A stretch of 10,501 nucleotides of DNA, from NCBI GenBank assembly GCA_902575715.1, contig CACGSI010000028.1:1-10501 (forward strand), read 5' to 3'. The notes under the pieces were generated by a model. The model was not told where the DNA came from. It searched no databases and saw nothing but the letters and a program-made list of their open reading frames with translations. Below, in pieces: positions 1 through 8,000 of the stretch (its first letter is position 1; each line of letters starts with the position of its first letter). The position numbers and the translations under genes were made by a program. The DNA comes from an uncultured SAR324 cluster bacterium (lineage in GTDB: Bacteria; SAR324; NAC60-12).

Positions 1-1
1 T

Positions 2-2077
2 ATGGCAAAATTAATTCGACGACCGGATATATGGATTTCTCTTGCGCTGTTTTTAATAATGGTGCCCGCAGAACGAATGGAGCTTTTTTCTGCGTTGGAA
101 AATTGGCTTTTAGGTAATCGTCACATAGTACGTTTAAACACTTTAGAACCAGAAAAAACTCAGTTTGCATATGACAAAATAGTTATTGTTGATACTGAAG
201 AACAATTTTTTGATGAGTATGGTAGTTGGCCTCTTAAGCGAATTGATATAGCAAGGTTGATTACGAATATAAAAAAATTGGGTGCTAAAGTCATTGCTAT
301 TGATATGTTGATGGATTTTCCTAACGGTTATGATGAAGATCCTATTCTTGCGGAAGCACTAAAAAATGCCGGTAATACAATGGTCGTAGCCCAACTTGAA
401 TTTGGTAGCGATGGTAAATTTAAAGGTGTCAACTATCCAACAGAAACTTTAAAAGTTGCTACAGAAAGTGGATACACTAACCATACATTGATTGGTAATA
501 AGATTTCGAGAGTTCGCTTTTTTCCCAAGGAAATTAAAGAAAACAATATTTGGCCTTTTGCTATAAAAGCTCTCGCAATGTATAAAGGAGTTGATCCTAA
601 ATTAGAAAATGGACAACTCACCATTGGGGATATCTCAGTTCCTTTGGACCCTTTTAATGATTTGTGGGTAGATCTCCCGTCTCTTCCACCAATGGCAACT
701 TTTTTAGCTAAAGATACTCCTGCAGGGATTTCAGCAGCAGAAGTTTTGATGGAACTTGAGGGTATTACAGATGAGGAATGGGATGAAGAAACTGAAGAAT
801 TACAAGAAATGATTAGAGGAAAAATTGTTATGCTTGGTGATACTTCTGAAGTTTCTCATGATATATTTACGAGTCCTATTGGAGAAGTTTATGGGATTGA
901 ATTCCTTGCAGATACAATTACGACTCTTCTGAATAACGCTCCAATTCAACCTGCAAGTTCTTTCAGTGAGGCTCTTGTTCTTTTGGTGTTATTTTTACTT
1001 TTTGTTCTTGTTGCACTTATACCAAAATATGAAAATGCACTGTTTTTTCTAATAATTTTGGCTTATGCAGGTTTTAGTTTTTTCGTATATATTTATTACG
1101 GCGTAGCCTTCTCTATGAGTTATGCTCTTATAGCATGTTTTCTAAGTGTGGGAACGATAAATCTATATTTGTTTATGATGGAACGTAAGCAGAAAGGTTT
1201 TATTAAGGGAGCATTTTCTCAATATCTATCACCTACAGTGATTGATCAGATCGTAGAAAACCCAGATATGCTTCAATTAGGAGGAGAGAGGCGTGAAATG
1301 ACTCCTTTTTTCTCAGATGTACAAGGTTTTTCAACAATTTCTGAAGGTTTAACTCCTGAAGAGTTAGTTCAACTACTAAATGAGTATTTAACCGCAATGT
1401 GTGAAATTATCTCTTCTTACAATGGAACCATTGATAAATTCGAAGGGGATGCCATTATAGCATTTTGGGGAGCCCCCTTGGAACTGCCAAATCATGCATC
1501 GACTGCTTGTTTTGCTACTCTTGAAATGCAGAAAAGGGGAGAGGAATTGCGTAAAATGTTATTGGAGCAAAACCGCCCAATGCTACATACCCGTATGGGA
1601 CTTAACAGTGGCCCAGTTGTAGTAGGGAATATGGGTTCTGCAGACAGAATGGATTATACTATGATGGGAGATGTGGTTAATTTAGCAGCAAGGCTTGAAG
1701 GAGCTAATAAGTTTTATAAAACCTTTACTATGATTTCTGGGAGTACATATGATCTTGCCAAAGATGATGTGGATTGTAGAGAATTAGATATTTTAAGGGT
1801 AGTAGGGAAAAAAGAACCAGTTCAAGTTTTTGAATTACTTGCCAGAAAAAATGAGACTAGCAGTGAAAAGAGTGGTGTTGTAGAACAATACTTAAGGGGT
1901 TTGAAATTATATAAGGATAAAAATTTTAAAGATGCCATTGCAGAATTTGAAAAAGTTCTAAAATTAGATCCAGCAGATGGGCCTGCCCAGACTTATATCA
2001 AACGTTGTGGAATGTTCATAGAGACACCACCAGAAAAAGACTGGGACGGAGTTTTCACTCATACTGATAAAGGTTGA
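2..2077 (+). CDS. Membrane-bound CHASE2 / class III adenylate cyclase with C-terminal TPR
   Basis: Predicted to make cyclic AMP from ATP in response to a signal sensed outside the membrane. Residues about 9-22 form an N-terminal hydrophobic segment. Residues about 30-315 resemble a CHASE2 sensor, including the GKIVMLGDTS and SPIGEVYGIE segments. Three membrane helices follow (about 323-340, 346-364 and 367-393). The linker GFIKGAFSQYLSPTVIDQI (399-417) leads into the cyclase domain (about 430-600). Both metal-binding aspartates are present (D439 in FFSDVQGF, D483 in KFEGDAI), as are the adenine-selecting pair K479 and D551 and the transition-state pair N560 and R564. It is therefore predicted to be active and to prefer ATP over GTP. 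A single TPR (about 628-660) and a terminal PPEKDWDGVF motif complete it, as in other CHASE2 cyclases. The ATG lies at the window edge, so an upstream start cannot be excluded. tlyA begins 11 nt after its stop. Confidence 0.93.
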   Translation: MAKLIRRPDIWISLALFLIMVPAERMELFSALENWLLGNRHIVRLNTLEPEKTQFAYDKIVIVDTEEQFFDEYGSWPLKRIDIARLITNIKKLGAKVIAIDMLMDFPNGYDEDPILAEALKNAGNTMVVAQLEFGSDGKFKGVNYPTETLKVATESGYTNHTLIGNKISRVRFFPKEIKENNIWPFAIKALAMYKGVDPKLENGQLTIGDISVPLDPFNDLWVDLPSLPPMATFLAKDTPAGISAAEVLMELEGITDEEWDEETEELQEMIRGKIVMLGDTSEVSHDIFTSPIGEVYGIEFLADTITTLLNNAPIQPASSFSEALVLLVLFLLFVLVALIPKYENALFFLIILAYAGFSFFVYIYYGVAFSMSYALIACFLSVGTINLYLFMMERKQKGFIKGAFSQYLSPTVIDQIVENPDMLQLGGERREMTPFFSDVQGFSTISEGLTPEELVQLLNEYLTAMCEIISSYNGTIDKFEGDAIIAFWGAPLELPNHASTACFATLEMQKRGEELRKMLLEQNRPMLHTRMGLNSGPVVVGNMGSADRMDYTMMGDVVNLAARLEGANKFYKTFTMISGSTYDLAKDDVDCRELDILRVVGKKEPVQVFELLARKNETSSEKSGVVEQYLRGLKLYKDKNFKDAIAEFEKVLKLDPADGPAQTYIKRCGMFIETPPEKDWDGVFTHTDKG

Positions 2078-2088
2078 TTAATAATTAT

Positions 2089-2826
2089 ATGAAAAAGCGT
2101 CTTGATAGATTGCTTGTGGAAAAAAAACTTGCTCCTTCACGAGAGAAAGCGCAGGCATATATCATGGCAGGTATAGTAATCGTAGATGGTCACCCTGTTG
2201 ACAAATCTGGGCGAATGATCGAGGAATTATCAGAAGTAGAAGTTGTTGGGTCAGACCATCATTATGTAGGTAGGGGAGGAGTTAAGCTAAAAAATGCTTT
2301 AGATAGCTTTGGTTTAATTACTAATAATATTGTAGCATTAGATGTTGGCTCTTCCACTGGAGGCTTTACTCACTGTCTATTGTTGGGAGGTGCTGCAAAA
2401 ATTTTTTCAGTAGATGTTGGATATGGTCAACTTGCTTGGGAGTTGCGACAAGATCCAAGAGTTATCTCAATTGAGCGTACAAACTTTCGAAATATAGAAT
2501 TTGATAGGATAGGAGAAAAAGTAGATTTGATTGTTATTGATGTTTCATTTATATCACTAAAATTGATTTTTCCAAAAACACTTCAATTTATAAAACCAGG
2601 AGGCCACCTTCTGGCTCTTGTAAAGCCTCAGTTCGAAGCTGGAATTGATCAAGTCGGTAGGGGAGGTAAGGTGAATGATAAGGAGATACAAAAAAATATA
2701 TTAGAAAATATTAGAGATTTAGCTCAAAAGTTGGGTTTTCTATTCTTAGGACAAATAAAATCCTCAATAGTTGGTAAAAAAAGTGGCAATGAAGAGTTTT
2801 TCATATGGCTTCAACAACCTAAATAG
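2089..2826 (+). CDS. tlyA: TlyA family rRNA 2'-O-methyltransferase (S4 + FtsJ-like domains)
   Basis: A 245-residue cytosolic protein, the usual TlyA length. This family is annotated as hemolysin, but characterised members methylate ribose 2'-OH groups of rRNA using S-adenosylmethionine. Residues 1-60 form an S4 RNA-binding domain (MKKRLDRLLVEKKLAPSREK). The conserved RGGVKL linker is at 62-67 and the SAM-binding motif ALDVGSSTGGFTH at 83-95. The catalytic set K66, D151 (LIVIDVSFISL), K179 (LVKPQFEAG) and E235 matches, by motif alignment, the K-D-K-E set known for the mycobacterial enzyme. A TTG at 2074 overlaps the cyclase stop and would add five residues. I prefer ATG 2089 because family members begin at this MKKRLD block and the TTG directly abuts AAAGG with no spacing. 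The same AAAGG (2069-2073) lies 15 nt from the ATG, so initiation signals are weak and coupling to the upstream gene is plausible. The exact rRNA target cannot be read from sequence. Confidence 0.93.
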   Translation: MKKRLDRLLVEKKLAPSREKAQAYIMAGIVIVDGHPVDKSGRMIEELSEVEVVGSDHHYVGRGGVKLKNALDSFGLITNNIVALDVGSSTGGFTHCLLLGGAAKIFSVDVGYGQLAWELRQDPRVISIERTNFRNIEFDRIGEKVDLIVIDVSFISLKLIFPKTLQFIKPGGHLLALVKPQFEAGIDQVGRGGKVNDKEIQKNILENIRDLAQKLGFLFLGQIKSSIVGKKSGNEEFFIWLQQPK

Positions 2827-2843
2827 ATCTTTAAGAAAAAGTT

Positions 2844-3710
2844 ATGAAAAGTGATCTGTTATTAGAAGATTTCCCTGATGATACCTTGATCAACGTTTCT
2901 ATAGAACAAATAATTCCAAATCCAAAACAACCACGCAAATATTTCTCTGAAAAATCTTTAATTGAGTTGGCTCAATCAATAAGAATAAAGGGAGTTCTTC
3001 AACCATTAATTGTTAGGAAACATCCATTTAAAAATAATTTTTTTGAGTTAGTAGCAGGAGAGAGACGATGGCGAGCACTGCAGAAACTCGAAGTATTTCA
3101 GGTCCCAGTAGTTTTGAGGAAAATAAATGATGATGAATTGCTTGAAATATCACTTCTGGAAAATATTCAACGCGAAGATCTAACTATTATTGAAGAGGCT
3201 CAATCTTATCAAGATCTGCTTAAAACTCATGGTTATACTCAAGAAGAATTAGCAAAAAGGATTGGCAAAGATCGCTCCACTGTTTCTAACTTGATGCGTT
3301 TGTTAGATCTGCCTTCCGAACTGAAAAATGACCTTGAAAGGGAACGTATATCTGTTGGTCATGCTAGAGCAATTTTGAGCCTTCCAAATAGGGAGACACG
3401 TCTTGAAATGCGACAAATTGTTTTGAAGGATGCATTATCGGTTAGAGAAACGGAAAAGAGAGTACGCGAAAAATTAGATTTTTTTTCTAAAATATCAGTA
3501 GTTAAAAAAAGTGAAAGGGAAAAAGTTATAGGATCTGAAGAAATGATTCCATTTAAGCAGATTAATTTGAAAGATTTGGAAGATAAACTTGAGACAAAAC
3601 TTGGAAGTCGTGTTCAGATAAAATATATAAATGGTAAAGGGCATATTAAGATTGATTATTTTTCATTGGATGAATTTGAAAAAATCTATAATGTTTTATT
3701 TACTTCATGA
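2844..3710 (+). CDS. parB: ParB/Spo0J family chromosome partitioning protein
   Basis: A 288-residue ParB of chromosomal size. The family binds parS sites, loads as a CTP-dependent sliding clamp near the origin and works with the ATPase ParA. The N-terminal CTP-binding domain shows the GVLQPLIVR box (50-58), GERRWRA (72-78) and ENIQREDL (106-113). A helix-turn-helix specificity region follows (YTQEELAKRIGKDRSTVSNL, 131-150), then a charged linker and a C-terminal dimerisation domain (about 235-288). All key motifs are intact. It starts 17 nt after tlyA with only a weak purine-rich stretch (AAGAAAAAG) upstream, so it is probably cotranscribed and perhaps translationally coupled. The usual upstream partner parA is not present here, and I found no parS-like palindrome (consensus TGTTTCACGTGAAACA) in the window. 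Plasmid-borne ParB is less likely given the housekeeping neighbours. Confidence 0.95.
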   Translation: MKSDLLLEDFPDDTLINVSIEQIIPNPKQPRKYFSEKSLIELAQSIRIKGVLQPLIVRKHPFKNNFFELVAGERRWRALQKLEVFQVPVVLRKINDDELLEISLLENIQREDLTIIEEAQSYQDLLKTHGYTQEELAKRIGKDRSTVSNLMRLLDLPSELKNDLERERISVGHARAILSLPNRETRLEMRQIVLKDALSVRETEKRVREKLDFFSKISVVKKSEREKVIGSEEMIPFKQINLKDLEDKLETKLGSRVQIKYINGKGHIKIDYFSLDEFEKIYNVLFTS

Positions 3711-3729
3711 TTTAAAATAATTAGACAGT

Positions 3730-3773
3730 AAAAAAAATTTTTTCATTTACATTTTTATCTTTTTTAATATAAT
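3730..3773 (+). promoter_or_regulatory. Probable sigma-70 type promoter for the BI-1 family gene, with A-tract upstream
   Basis: A -35 box TTTACA (3746-3751) and a perfect -10 box TATAAT (3768-3773) are separated by 16 bp. Directly upstream lies an A8T6 tract (3730-3743), typical of bent DNA or an UP-like element. Predicted start is near 3780, giving a leader of about 65 nt before the ATG at 3846. A second TATAAT at 3802-3807 lacks a properly spaced -35 box. AT-rich sequence raises the chance of random matches. Confidence 0.55.
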
Positions 3774-3845
3774 AATAATCTAAATTTGATAATTTTAATT
3801 GTATAATTTTTTCTAAATCTTTTAAATATAAGACAGGAGTTAATC

Positions 3846-4526
3846 ATGAGATTAGGAAATACTACAACTCTACCTAGAGGAGTCGCATCTGCATCATCTG
3901 CCGCAACCTCTGACAGGTTAGTTTTTATAAAGAAGGTATACAGCCTACTTGCTCTATCTATGGTAACCGCATCTATTGGAGCATATTTAGGATCGGGACC
4001 ACTTTTACTTTTAGTGGCACCAAACATGATGTTATTTTTCATACTTCAGATTGGTTTAGTCTTTTTTGCTTCTTTTGCAGCACGAAAACCTGGCTTGAAT
4101 ATTGTTGCACTATTTAGTTTTACAACAGTCTCTGGGCTGACTATAGGTCCTTTGCTTTATAGAGTCGGGCCAACGATCGCCGCAGAAGCATTTGCATTGA
4201 CAGCAATTACTTTTGCAACCCTGACTTTATATGTAATTTTTTCAAAAAAAGACTTTAGTTTCATGTCAGGCTTCTTGATGACAGGATTAATCGTTGTAGT
4301 ACTAGGTGGAATTATAAATATTTTTATGCAAAATACAATGATGCACATGGTTATGTCTGGGGCTAGTGTTTTGTTATTTAGTGGTTTCATTCTATATGAT
4401 ACTTCAAATATTTTAAGGTACTATGGCACTGACGAGCATGTTTCAGCCACTTTGGCATTATATCTTGATGTACTTAATTTGTTTATAGCTTTGTTAAGTA
4501 TTCTTGGTATAATGAACGATGATTAA
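3846..4526 (+). CDS. Bax inhibitor-1 (BI-1/YccA/YetJ) family membrane protein
   Basis: A 226-residue, strongly hydrophobic protein with seven predicted membrane helices (about 31-52, 54-79, 82-104, 112-132, 137-161, 166-188 and 202-223) after a short soluble N-terminus. The family signature is clear in the last two helices: GFILYDTSNIL (180-190) and LALYLDVLNLF (203-213). D185 and D208 sit where the Bacillus YetJ protein has its pH-sensing aspartate pair, which gates calcium leak. Placing them is inference from motif position. Bacterial members have been tied to calcium leak or to modulating the FtsH membrane protease, and which applies here is unknown. The start is set by a strong AGGAG (3835-3839) six bases before the ATG, the best ribosome binding site in the window. 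It is flanked by its own promoter and a long gap before rpoB, so it is probably monocistronic. Confidence 0.93.
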   Translation: MRLGNTTTLPRGVASASSAATSDRLVFIKKVYSLLALSMVTASIGAYLGSGPLLLLVAPNMMLFFILQIGLVFFASFAARKPGLNIVALFSFTTVSGLTIGPLLYRVGPTIAAEAFALTAITFATLTLYVIFSKKDFSFMSGFLMTGLIVVVLGGIINIFMQNTMMHMVMSGASVLLFSGFILYDTSNILRYYGTDEHVSATLALYLDVLNLFIALLSILGIMNDD

Positions 4527-4535
4527 AGAAAAATA

Positions 4536-4595
4536 GGTTCTTAAGGCTGCGAGAAAATTTTAGTTATAGAATTAGTATCGCGCCTTGGTTCTTAA
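4536..4595 (+). repeat. 9-bp direct repeat overlapping a bulged hairpin after the BI-1 gene
   Basis: GGTTCTTAA occurs at 4536-4544 and again at 4587-4595, exactly 51 bp apart. Between and partly overlapping them, AAGGCTGCGA (4543-4552) can pair with TCGCGCCTT (4578-4586): nine base pairs with T4548 bulged and a 25-nt loop. It begins 10 nt after the BI-1 stop codon, so it may end or stabilise that transcript. No run of T follows the stem, so it is not a standard intrinsic terminator. Confidence 0.4.
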
Positions 4596-4734
4596 AATTT
4601 CAATAAGCCCTTTCCTCTAAGATTATAGTTTATTCTCGATTTATAGTATAGTTAAACCAGAAGAAACTTTCGTTTTTAGTTTTAATATAAAAAATTAATA
4701 TTTTAATTATTTTTAAAACTAGTTAAAAAATTTG

Positions 4735-4763
4735 TTGCTTTTTTAATAATAAAAATCTATACT
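4735..4763 (+). promoter_or_regulatory. Probable rpoBC promoter
   Basis: TTGCTT (4735-4740) and TATACT (4758-4763) are spaced by exactly 17 bp. An almost pure A/T block lies just upstream (4681-4733), as expected of an UP element at a strong housekeeping promoter. The predicted start near 4770 gives rpoB a leader of about 280 nt. It is the best promoter I can see between the BI-1 gene and rpoB, and it fits the absence of rplJL upstream. Chance matches are possible in AT-rich DNA. Confidence 0.55.
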
Positions 4764-4878
4764 AAAGGGTTAGATTTAACTATACCGTCATTTGCGGTAG
4801 TCATTATTTTAACTCCCTCCGCATGAACCTTGGCTATAGTCCAAATGAGGAAATTCTATTTTGCATCACAGCAATTTT

Positions 4879-4903
4879 TTTTTCCCTTAGAGGGAAAAAT
4901 TTT
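4879..4903 (+). promoter_or_regulatory. Perfect 9-bp hairpin in the rpoB leader (possible attenuator)
   Basis: TTTTTCCCT (4879-4887) and AGGGAAAAA (4891-4899) form a perfect stem closed by a three-base TAG loop, followed by four T (4900-4903). The T tail is short and the stem is mostly A-T, so any termination would probably be partial. It lies about 110 nt after the predicted transcription start and 150 nt before rpoB. Confidence 0.4.
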
Positions 4904-4971
4904 AAAGCTGACTCCGGATAAGGTCGGTGGAATAAAATTGCGTAATTGTCTTTTTCGGATTTAATGAAATG

Positions 4972-5050
4972 TTCTGCAGGAAGACCGGTAAATAGTAGTA
5001 GAAATTTTGACTGCAGAAAAGACTGAAAACCCTAATTTAAGTCAGTTCTT
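4972..5050 (+). promoter_or_regulatory. Two abutting hairpins ending at the rpoB start codon
   Basis: TTCTGCAG (4972-4979) can pair perfectly with CTGCAGAA (5011-5018), leaving a 31-nt loop. Starting at the very next base, AAGACTGA (5019-5026) can pair with TCAGTTCTT (5042-5050) with one bulged T and a 15-nt loop. The second stem ends at the base before the rpoB ATG, where a Shine-Dalgarno sequence would normally lie. The two helices could stack end to end. No known riboswitch or ribosomal-protein leader was recognised. Confidence 0.4.
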
Positions 5051-8000
5051 ATGCCTTCAACACTAGAAAATCGTCACCGTATTCGAAGATCTTTTGGGAG
5101 TTTGACGTCTCCAATAAAGGTTCCACACTTATTAAAAGTTCAATTAGACTCTTTTGAACGCTTTTTACAAAGAGAAGTTCCCCCCGATCAAAGGGCAGAT
5201 AAAGGACTTGAAGCAGTATTTCGTTCTGTTTTTCCTGTTTCTGATTTCAGTGGCTCATCTACATTAGAGTATGTGCATTATCGATTGGGAGATCCAAAAT
5301 ATTCTGTAGAAGAATGCAGAGTCAGAGGAGTAACCTTTGCGTGTCCTGTTAGAGCTGCATTAAGGTTAATTGTGTGGGAAAATGATAGTGATACGGATGT
5401 TAAACATATTAGAGATATTAAGGAGCAGGAAATTTATTTGGGAGAATTACCTTTAATGACTCCAACAGGATCTTTCATTATTAATGGCACGGAAAGAGTT
5501 ATAGTTAGTCAGATGCACAAAAGCCCAGGAGTAGTTTTTACTCATGACAAAGGAAAGAGTCATTCTAGTGGTAAGCTTATTTATTCAGCTAGAATTATTC
5601 CTCAAAGAGGTTCATGGTTAGATTTTGAATTTGACAAAAAAGATATCCTTTATGTTCGAATAGATAGACGAAGGAAATTTTACGCAACCGTTCTGCTGAG
5701 AGCTTTGGGGTTTACGGATGATCAATTATTGGATTATTATTACCAATTTGAGAAAATTGATATCAGTAAAGCTAAGCCTGGCAAGGATTTAGAGGGTCAA
5801 AGTTTTTTTCGAGTTATGGACCCAGAAATTATTTTGGAGCAGCGACCCCAACTTCCAATTGAAGATCCAAAAACAGGTGAAATTATAGTTAAAGCAGGAC
5901 AAAGAATTAATAAACGATTGGTAAAAAAATTACAAAGTGCGAAAATATCCCTTATAAACATAACTCTAAGTGAATTAACTGGAAGAATTTTAGCTAGAAC
6001 CATATGCAAAAAAAACAGCGATGAAGAAATAGCACCATGTAATACTCCTTTAAGTTCTGAATTGATAAATTCTCTATTGGAGAATGGAGTAAAAGAAATT
6101 GAGTTGTTAAATATGGGTAGTCAAAAGATGGGCTCAGCCTTGCGTGATACTTTGGAGCTAGATAAAGTATCCTCTCCAGAACAAGCATTGATTGAACTCT
6201 ATAAAAAAATGAAACCAGGCGATCCGCCAACTTTAGATGCGGCTCATTTAATGCTACAAAATTTCTTTTTCAAAAGAGAAAGATATAGTCTTTCTAAAGT
6301 TGGACGTTTGAAAATTAATGAAAAATTAGAACTTGATAGTGATCTTGAAAAATCGGTTCTAACTGAAGATGATATATTGAAAACGGTAAAATATCTTCTC
6401 GAATTAAAAGAAGGACATCCTTATAGGATGATTGATGATATTGATCACCTTGGTAATAGGAGGGTAAGAAGTGTTGGAGAACTTTTAGAAACACAGTTCA
6501 GAATCGGATTAGTAAGAATGGAAAGAACAATTAAGGAAAGGATGTCCTTACAAGATTCTGAAACTATGATGCTACACGACATTGTAAACGCAAAACCAGT
6601 TGCTGGAGCAATTCACGAATTTTTTGGAAGTAGTCAACTTTCTCAATTTATGGATCAAACAAATCCACTTTCTGAAATTACTCATAAACGCCGCTTGAGT
6701 GCACTAGGTCCTGGAGGTCTAACAAGAGAGCGAGCTGGTTTTGATGTCCGAGATGTTCATTCATCTCATTATGGACGAATTTGCCCTATTGAAACACCTG
6801 AAGGTCCAAATATTGGTTTGATTGCGTCACTTGCTACGTTTGGAAGAGTAAATGAATTTGGTTTCATAGAAACACCATATCTTAAGGTAGAAAACGGTAT
6901 TGTCACAGATAAGGTTGAATATCTTTCAGCTATAGAGGAAGAAAAGTATAGTATAGCCCAAGCAAATGCAAAGCTTAATGATAAAAAGGCATTTGTAAAT
7001 GATTTTATTACTTCTAGAGTGGGAAGTGAATTTAGTATGGTTTTGAAAGAAAACATCGATTATATAGATATTTCCCCTAGGCAGTTAGTTTCTGTTGCTG
7101 CAGCGATGATTCCATTTTTAGAGCATGATGATGCCAATAGAGCTCTCATGGGTTCAAATATGCAGCGTCAAGGAGTCCCTTTGGTTAAACCAAAAGCTCC
7201 TCTTGTAGGTACAGGTATTGAACATCAAGCAGCACTGGATTCAGGTAGTTGTGTTGTTGCTCGAAGAACTGGTACAGTGGACAACGTTGACGCAGGGCGA
7301 ATAGTTATTCAGGCAGATGTTGATCTTTCAACAGAAGATTCAATTGTTCCTGCTAATGTAGACATATACCATTTAGTCAAATATCAGCGATCAAATCAAA
7401 ATACCTGCATTAATCAACGTCCTCTCGTAAAGAAGGGAGATCGGGTTTTTACTGGCGATGTTATAGCAGATGGATCTTGTACGGAAAATGGAGAATTAGC
7501 TTTAGGGCAAAACATCAATATAGCATTTATGCCGTGGCGAGGCTATAATTTTGAAGACTCTATTTTAGTTTCTCAGCGTTTAATGCATGAAGATACTTTT
7601 ACTTCTGTACATATTGATGTTCTCGATACAGTTGCTCGCGATACAAAACTAGGCAAAGAAGAAATTACTAGAGATATACCAAATGTAAGTGAAGAAGCAT
7701 TAAAAAATCTTGATGAAAGTGGGATTATAGCTGTCGGGACAAGTGTAACTTCAAAAGATATTCTAGTAGGAAAAGTAACTCCAAAAGGAGAAACACAGCT
7801 AAATCCCGAAGAAAAACTTTTACGTGCAATATTTGGTGAAAAGGCTGGTGATGTCAGAGATACATCTTTGAGAGTGCCTCAAGGAGTAGATGGAGTAGTT
7901 ACTGATGTAGTTGTCTTTAATAGAGAGGGCGTAGAGCGTGATGAAAGAACAAGGCATATTGAACAGGAACTTTTAGCGAGATATGAAAAAGATCACTATG

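Larger units (their letters stand above)
4527..5050 (+). other. 524-bp region without a convincing gene: BI-1 3' end, AT-rich block, rpoB promoter and leader
   Basis: No credible protein or tRNA gene was found here. In order it holds: a direct repeat with a hairpin (4536-4595); an AT-rich block with almost no G or C (4681-4733); a promoter (4735-4763); and a GC-richer stretch (about 4765-5050) read as the rpoB leader, with several hairpins. These include a small TACCG/CGGTA stem (4783-4787 with 4795-4799, 7-nt loop). An 11-bp inverted repeat flanks the promoter (4646-4656 and 4775-4785). rplL, the normal gene before rpoB, is absent and I see no remnant of it. A weak second promoter-like pair lies downstream (TTGCGT 4938-4943, TTTAAT 4960-4965). 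Confidence 0.7.

Noticed and set aside
2074..2088. TTG start for tlyA overlapping the cyclase stop
   Set aside because: The purine-rich AAAGG directly abuts the TTG with no spacer, and TlyA proteins normally begin at the MKKRLD block encoded from 2089.
3711..3745. A8T6 tract after parB as an intrinsic terminator
   Set aside because: The stem would be pure A-T with no loop and no G-C pairs. It fits better as bent DNA upstream of the BI-1 promoter.
3764..4042. Antisense open frame of 92 codons across the BI-1 gene start
   Set aside because: It overlaps the BI-1 promoter, ribosome binding site and N-terminal coding region, has no family resemblance, and is best explained as a shadow of the real gene.
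4905..4935. Segment CTGACTCCGGATAAGG resembling the 3' half of a TPP riboswitch
   Set aside because: The matching 5' element and the closing stems cannot be found, the inner helix does not pair properly, and a thiamine switch before rpoB makes little sense. An Infernal search would settle it.
4845..4964. A 39-codon frame (ATG 4845) with a run of three Phe, possibly a leader peptide
   Set aside because: There is no ribosome binding site, the Phe run simply comes from a nine-T tract, the frame overlaps the 4879-4899 hairpin, and the product resembles nothing I know.
4527..5050. tRNA, tmRNA, SRP RNA or RNase P RNA in the long gap
   Set aside because: No T-arm consensus with matching acceptor stem on either strand, and none of the signature motifs of the other RNAs.
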